Below are positions 40,389 through 44,384 of a DNA stretch of 44,384 nucleotides, piece by piece. Each line of letters opens with the position of its first letter. Positions within the stretch are counted from its first letter, which is position 1. The stretch is from an uncultured Spirochaetaceae bacterium (lineage in GTDB: Bacteria > Spirochaetota > Spirochaetia > Treponematales > Treponemataceae), in assembly GCA_902766125.1 (NCBI GenBank), contig CACXCG010000053.1, forward strand, positions 1 to 44,384, written 5' to 3'. A program made the position numbers and the translations under genes. The notes under the pieces are model-generated. The model saw nothing but the letters and a program-made list of their open reading frames with translations. It had not been told where the DNA came from and did not search any database.

Positions 40389-43163
40389 TTACAGTTTTGC
40401 GGCAGTAATCTGTGTTACCGTGTAGTCAAATTCGCGCTCGTTGATGGTAAAGTGCAGGTTTTCGCCTACCTTAGCATCAAGCAGGTTGTCGCCCAGCGGT
40501 GACAGGTATGAAATAACGCCAGTGTCAGGATCTGATTCCCACGGTCCCAGAATAGTGTAGGTAACATCGCTGTTTGCCTTGTTGTCGTGCAGAGAAACCG
40601 TTGTACCAAAGGAAACGATTGTTCCAGAGATAGTGGTGGGGTCAAAGATAACTGCACGTGCAATTTCTTCCTTAAGCTGCTTTAACTGATGGTTGCGGAT
40701 AGCCTGCTTTTCTTTAGCTGCAGAGTATTCAGCGTTTTCTTTCAAGTCACCCTTAGCGCGTGCTTCAGAAACTTCTTCTGCAATTGCGGGAAGTTCAACC
40801 TTTTCAATCTGTTCAGCTTCTGCGCGTTTCTTTTCAAGCATAACTCCGGTAACAAGGAGACCCTTAGGTGCTTCCTGTTTTGTTTCTGCTTCCTGGAACT
40901 TAAAGTCAGGATGCTTAGCAAGAATTCCGTTGCGGAGCTTAGACTTGTATTTTGCGTCCATGTTCTTAACGTCATTGATCATCGTGTACATGCGTTCAAT
41001 GGTGTTTGTATCATTTTCCAGCATGTAATCAAGAACAATGTTTTTCTTTTCGCCGTCAGCACCTTTTGATTCAAACAGAAGGCGTTCTGCTTCGCTGCAG
41101 ATCTTTTTGTTTGCAACGGTATTAACATGGTTGTCAATTTCGCGGTAGCACAGAGAGACGATGTTAACCAGTGTTGCAATCTGTTTTTCAAAACTGATGT
41201 TAACACTCTTGAACCATTCTTCATCGCGGCTTTCACGGAAGAAGAACAGTACTGCTTCTCGGTTGTTGCGGTAGTCAGTGAAACTGTCCTGTACCAGACG
41301 TTCAACTTTATCTGTCTTTCCTGAAACAACCAGTGTGTCAAGCAGATTCTTTTTGAGTACAGTCGGGAACAGGCGTACGTACTGAGCATCCCAGTCAGGA
41401 AGGTTGCGTACGTTCGTAATAAAATCTTCCTTGAGGTGAGTGTTCTTTGTGTCATCCAGTTCTGTGTACATTTTGCACGGATCGTCAATGTCACCATACA
41501 GCTGTTCGAAAGTAAAGGTTGCAGGATTTTCCATGCTGGGCAGCAGTTTGGTAATGCGCTGAATTGCAAGGTATGAAGCAACAGTTTCTTTTGTTACAGA
41601 AGAGAATGCTTTTACGTAGCTTGCAAAGTATGCAACCATGTCGCTGAACGGTTCGTCGCTCTTGTCAGTGCTGTCATCGTCTACATAGCGCATCAGGATG
41701 TCCAGACGTTCAAAGAAATCTTTTTCTGCCTTAAATTCGTTGGCCAGGCGCTCTTCGGGTGTTGCATCGGTATCGCGCACGATGTGTACGTCACGGTTAG
41801 TGGGTGAAACATCGAACTTAGGATTCTTTGCAAGTTCGTTCTGTGCCTTTGCGTGCCAGCTGGTCCATTCGCCCGGAGTAAGAATACGTTTAACACCGCG
41901 GATATGTTTTGCTTCGTCTGCAGGTGTATCTACCAGTTCTGCCTTAATGCGTTTGTCATCACAGCCGCCTTCAAAGCTGCGGATAATCTTTTCAAGTGCC
42001 CATGCGGGTTCAGACTTGATTTTCTTTGCAAGCTCTTCGGGTTTCATGGTCTTTTTAAGAACCCAGATGTGATCTTTTGCAAGCGGAGTCAGTGCATCAA
42101 CTGCCATCTTGAGGGACATTTCGTGAATGCCGCCTTTTTTTCCAAAGTTGATGGTAAGTTTATCGCCCTGTACTTTGCGGATAATACCTACGCCCCAGCT
42201 GCGGTGGAATACATAACTTCCTGAGTCGAAGGCAATGTGTTTTTCAAAGTCGCTGATTGCTTCGAATACGTTGCGGAAACTCTGATTCAGGTTTGAATCG
42301 CGGATATGGTCTTCAAGACGTGAATTATCAGCATATTTGATTTTGAAACATTCAACGATTTCTTTGCGTGCCCAGCTGTCCTTGTTGTCAATTTCAAGCA
42401 TAGTCTTGAGGATGCTGATGGCGGTGTCGATTTTTGTGTTGTTCTGTGTTGCTGTATTTTTGTTGTACTGATACAGGTCACGGAGCAGTTCTGCAGATTT
42501 AATGTCGCCGATTGATTTTGCAATCTTGCGCTGAGTTGTCATAAAGTAGCTGGTCTGTTCAGGAATAAGGGACAGAAGTTTTGACCACACTTCTTTGATT
42601 GCGCTTGCATTCTTTGCAGAAGTAAAACGCTGCAGTGCTTTTTTGTAGTAGCTTATTGCGCGTTCCTGGTTACCCTGGCTTTCTGCACGTTCAGCAAGAA
42701 TACGGGCAATGTCTGCTTCTTCCAGATCCTGCTGTACGATGGTTGCATAGGTGTCCCACAGACGGTCGTCGTTGTTTGCCTTGTAGAAGTCTGCCAGTTT
42801 GCGCAGTGCAAATTTGTTCTGAGGATCTTCTGCCAGAATCGAATTACACATGTATTCGATGAGTGTATCCTTGTGGTTCTTTTCAAATGTATCAACGATA
42901 GTGATGAGTGCGCTGTTATCAAGAGAGCCTTTGCGCAGTGCAATCATACCTGACAGGTAGAGCGCTGCAATACTGTCTTTGTTGTGCGAAAGCAGTTCGT
43001 CACAAATTTCCTTAATCTGATCTTCACAGTCCTGGCTGCGTGCCTGGTCAAGAATTGTTGACAATTCCTGCAGATTGTTTTTGGTGTAGTTGCTGATTGC
43101 AGCACGGGTCCATGTTTCCTGCTTAAGCATTTCCTGAACTGAACTTACAAGCTCTTCTGACAT
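40389..43163 (-). CDS. greA: GreA transcript-cleavage factor fused to a large helical-repeat domain
   Basis: A 924-residue protein. Residues ~1-300 are TPR-like helical repeats. Residues ~315-365 form a small beta domain (VFHRSWGVGIIRKV...) resembling a KOW/CarD-type Tudor fold, followed by a long helical middle part. Residues ~775-924 are a complete GreA: an N-terminal coiled coil with tip acids Asp806 and Glu809 (GDLKENAEY), then the C-terminal FKBP-like domain. GreA rescues backtracked RNA polymerase by stimulating transcript cleavage. Ordinary GreA is ~158 residues; the long form is typical of treponemes. GAGGAG supports the start. The upstream TPR gene ends 32 bp earlier, so they form an operon. 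Confidence 0.95.
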   Translation of the reverse strand: MSEELVSSVQEMLKQETWTRAAISNYTKNNLQELSTILDQARSQDCEDQIKEICDELLSHNKDSIAALYLSGMIALRKGSLDNSALITIVDTFEKNHKDTLIEYMCNSILAEDPQNKFALRKLADFYKANNDDRLWDTYATIVQQDLEEADIARILAERAESQGNQERAISYYKKALQRFTSAKNASAIKEVWSKLLSLIPEQTSYFMTTQRKIAKSIGDIKSAELLRDLYQYNKNTATQNNTKIDTAISILKTMLEIDNKDSWARKEIVECFKIKYADNSRLEDHIRDSNLNQSFRNVFEAISDFEKHIAFDSGSYVFHRSWGVGIIRKVQGDKLTINFGKKGGIHEMSLKMAVDALTPLAKDHIWVLKKTMKPEELAKKIKSEPAWALEKIIRSFEGGCDDKRIKAELVDTPADEAKHIRGVKRILTPGEWTSWHAKAQNELAKNPKFDVSPTNRDVHIVRDTDATPEERLANEFKAEKDFFERLDILMRYVDDDSTDKSDEPFSDMVAYFASYVKAFSSVTKETVASYLAIQRITKLLPSMENPATFTFEQLYGDIDDPCKMYTELDDTKNTHLKEDFITNVRNLPDWDAQYVRLFPTVLKKNLLDTLVVSGKTDKVERLVQDSFTDYRNNREAVLFFFRESRDEEWFKSVNISFEKQIATLVNIVSLCYREIDNHVNTVANKKICSEAERLLFESKGADGEKKNIVLDYMLENDTNTIERMYTMINDVKNMDAKYKSKLRNGILAKHPDFKFQEAETKQEAPKGLLVTGVMLEKKRAEAEQIEKVELPAIAEEVSEARAKGDLKENAEYSAAKEKQAIRNHQLKQLKEEIARAVIFDPTTISGTIVSFGTTVSLHDNKANSDVTYTILGPWESDPDTGVISYLSPLGDNLLDAKVGENLHFTINEREFDYTVTQITAAKL

Positions 43164-43195
43164 AGTGTTCTCCTCTTTGTCTATAACTCTTACCG

Positions 43196-44125
43196 TTACT
43201 TTACGTACTGTGCGTGAATTTCCTGATCAAGCTGTTTTATTTTGAGCAGGACTTCATTCATCTTTGACAGTGGCTCTTTTGAAGCTGTGATGTGGTCGAT
43301 GAGCCAGAAATACAGATTCATCAGACGGGGTTTGATTAATTCCTCGCTGTTTGCAGGGTCTTTGAGTTCGTTTTCACGTGCAAAGATTTCCTGTTTTAAT
43401 CTGCCTACCTCAACGGCGCGTAACTCTCTCTTTTTATCAAGTACATGGATAAGCACTCCGTATACAGGAATCCATTCCTGCAGGGCTGCTCCCGTGTAGC
43501 CTTCCTTTTTTACATGCTCTACCACTACAGAAATAAGCGGTGAGTCCAGAAACTCAAGGTCAACCTTCTGTGCATCTACAAAAAATGCTTCGCGGAACAA
43601 AAGCTTTGCGCGTGCAGTTTCTCCACACAGGTCGTAACAGTCTGCCAGTTCTGCAATAAGCGGAGCTGACGGTTCGTGAATCCTGCATGCGTCTGCAAGA
43701 CAGTCCAGCGCTTTTTCGTAAGAGCCCAGGCGTTTGTAGCACAGACCCTGTTTACGGCTCAGTTCTGCGTGCAGCTGTTCGTCATGCTGGTCACTTGCGT
43801 TCTGATACTGTTCCAGTGCAAGAGAAAACACTCCTTTGCGGAACGAGTAGACGGTTCTGTCGTAGGACTCTTCTTCGTGGTCGATGATGACCGTGTACTT
43901 TTGCCAGCGGTTTACCAGAAGTTCTCCATACTCGTAACTGTCACGGTTACCGCGTTCTTCCATAGCCTGCGCCCAGAATGTACAGCTTTTTATGGCAAAT
44001 ACCAGTTCTGCGTTGTCAATGTCGCTGGTAATGGCTTCTTCCAGAATGACGCGTGCCTGAGAAGGATTCGCTGTTTCAATCAAGGAATATGCCTGTGCCA
44101 ATGCAGAATCGGAATGTATGCCCAT
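43196..44125 (-). CDS. TPR-repeat protein, unknown function
   Basis: A 309-residue soluble all-helical protein with TPR-like repeats (for example LSRKQGLCYKRLGSYEKALD near 120-140 and ADCYDLCGETARAKLLF near 160-175). It ends in a coiled-coil-like tail. It has no signal peptide or membrane helix. It is immediately upstream of the TPR-GreA gene and may be its partner. The start has no Shine-Dalgarno sequence; one promoter (TTGACT-17-AATACT) ends 9 nt before the ATG and a stronger one lies ~65 bp upstream. Confidence 0.85.
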   Translation of the reverse strand: MGIHSDSALAQAYSLIETANPSQARVILEEAITSDIDNAELVFAIKSCTFWAQAMEERGNRDSYEYGELLVNRWQKYTVIIDHEEESYDRTVYSFRKGVFSLALEQYQNASDQHDEQLHAELSRKQGLCYKRLGSYEKALDCLADACRIHEPSAPLIAELADCYDLCGETARAKLLFREAFFVDAQKVDLEFLDSPLISVVVEHVKKEGYTGAALQEWIPVYGVLIHVLDKKRELRAVEVGRLKQEIFARENELKDPANSEELIKPRLMNLYFWLIDHITASKEPLSKMNEVLLKIKQLDQEIHAQYVK

Positions 44126-44134
44126 GATAGTGAC

Positions 44135-44163
44135 AGTATTACAGAAATATGAATTTTAGTCAA
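44135..44163 (-). promoter_or_regulatory. Proximal promoter of the TPR-greA operon
   Basis: On the minus strand TTGACT (44163-44158) and AATACT (44140-44135) have a 17-bp spacer, ending 9 nt before the ATG at 44125. Confidence 0.45.
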
Positions 44164-44190
44164 TGAGATTTTAGCGATAAGAGGGGGTAC

Positions 44191-44220
44191 TTTATACAGG
44201 GTTTTTGTAAATTGTGTCAA
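44191..44220 (-). promoter_or_regulatory. Distal promoter of the TPR-greA operon
   Basis: On the minus strand a perfect TTGACA (44220-44215) and TATAAA (44196-44191) have an 18-bp spacer. Transcription near 44184 would give a ~59-nt leader. The -35 directly abuts the 14-bp palindrome. Confidence 0.65.
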
Positions 44221-44222
44221 GG

Positions 44223-44256
44223 GGGCAAAAAAGTACCTCCGTGTACTTTTTTGCCC
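44223..44256. repeat. Perfect 14-bp inverted repeat
   Basis: GGGCAAAAAAGTAC and its complement flank a 6-nt loop. Both strands carry A- and T-runs inside the stem, as in bidirectional terminators. A partial third copy (GGGGGTACTTT, 44183-44193) can pair with the left arm region. Confidence 0.9.
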
Positions 44257-44283
44257 GCGAGTTTTTGCATAGCAAAAACTCGC
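44257..44283. repeat. Perfect 12-bp inverted repeat
   Basis: GCGAGTTTTTGC and GCAAAAACTCGC are separated by ATA, and the repeat directly adjoins the preceding palindrome with no base between. It is probably part of a repetitive intergenic element. Confidence 0.9.
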
Positions 44284-44295
44284 AGGTTATAAAGC

Positions 44296-44371
44296 TAAGC
44301 AATTGATGCGGCATCCGTGCCGCGTTGGGAGACTTAACCAACCATCTTGATATGCAAACAGGATTGCTCTC
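44296..44371 (-). repeat. Dispersed RNA-like element, copy B
   Basis: Minus-strand counterpart of 30457-30506: GAGAGCAATC (44371-44362), TATCA/GATGG/TAAGTC blocks and a final ATTGCTTA (44303-44296). About 27 nt are inserted between the last two. A GTTGG/CCAAC hairpin (44342-44338/44328-44324) and a GCGGCA/TGCCGC hairpin (44308-44323) are present, and AGCAAT/ATTGCT can close the whole. It is oriented towards the TPR-greA operon. It may continue past the window end. Confidence 0.7.
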
Positions 44372-44384
44372 CTCTTTGGTTCGA

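Noticed and set aside
44300..44384. tRNA gene ending in GGTTCGA at the window edge
   Set aside because: Counting back from the putative T-loop gives no anticodon stem or D-arm, and the sequence aligns instead with the element upstream of tyrS.

Overview
The window looks like a chromosomal segment of a spirochaete, most likely a host-associated Treponema of moderate GC content (about 45-48% by eye). This is judged from protein families rather than any marker gene: a GreA embedded in a ~920-residue TPR protein, a fused IspDF, a CarD-type factor with an acidic tail, a giant membrane-anchored coiled-coil protein of the spirochaete 'SpiroCoCo' type, a long RarA, and a four-domain acyl-CoA dehydratase activase. 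ArgG, FolD/FolE2 and the activase point to a fermentative gut, rumen or oral species with more biosynthesis than T. pallidum. No rRNA, tRNA, CRISPR array, prophage or intact IS is visible.

Layout. 1-1838: 3' part of an acidic, repeat-rich protein. 1818-4611 (-): murJ and an M24 peptidase. 4666-7934 (+): class III cyclase and a membrane coiled-coil protein. 7999-13969 (+): the 1524-residue activase and an exported protein. 14028-19076 (+): HAD hydrolase and the giant coiled-coil protein. 19079-20936 (-): carD and ispDF. 21028-25834 (-): an outer-membrane-type protein, a lipoprotein, rarA, then adk with its own promoter. 25948-28987 (+): folD-folE2-miaB, joined by ATGA overlaps. 29073-30338 (+): argG behind ARG-box-like sites. 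30339-30761: a GC-rich palindromic insertion at the 3' end of argG, then a structured non-coding region ending in a terminator just before tyrS (30762-32006). 32003-35016 (-): class A PBP and a short ParB-like protein. 35059-35141 (-): a putative small RNA with a C-rich loop. 35200-37770 (-): PEGA protein, M23 peptidase, small membrane protein, ferredoxin. 37845-39426: divergent exoA and deoC. 39439-44125 (-): metallo-beta-lactamase fold protein, TPR-GreA and a TPR protein. 44160-44384: palindromes plus a second copy of the RNA-like element found upstream of tyrS.

Functionally this is mostly core biology: cell-wall synthesis and remodelling (MurJ, PBP1A, M23), transcription (CarD, GreA), translation and tRNA modification (TyrS, MiaB), repair (RarA, ExoA), nucleotide, folate, isoprenoid and arginine metabolism, and cyclic-nucleotide signalling.

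The less expected material is at the DNA/RNA level. (1) Nine genes have a promoter-like -10 box ending 6-9 nt before the ATG and no Shine-Dalgarno sequence, which suggests leaderless mRNAs. (2) A ~40-nt sequence with 34 of 40 matching bases occurs before tyrS and upstream of the TPR-greA operon, in the same orientation relative to each downstream gene. (3) argG has acquired a new C-terminus through a palindromic insertion flanked by 25-bp direct repeats. (4) A small C-rich hairpin RNA candidate is antisense to a G-quadruplex motif. All assignments were made by reading the sequence without database searches.
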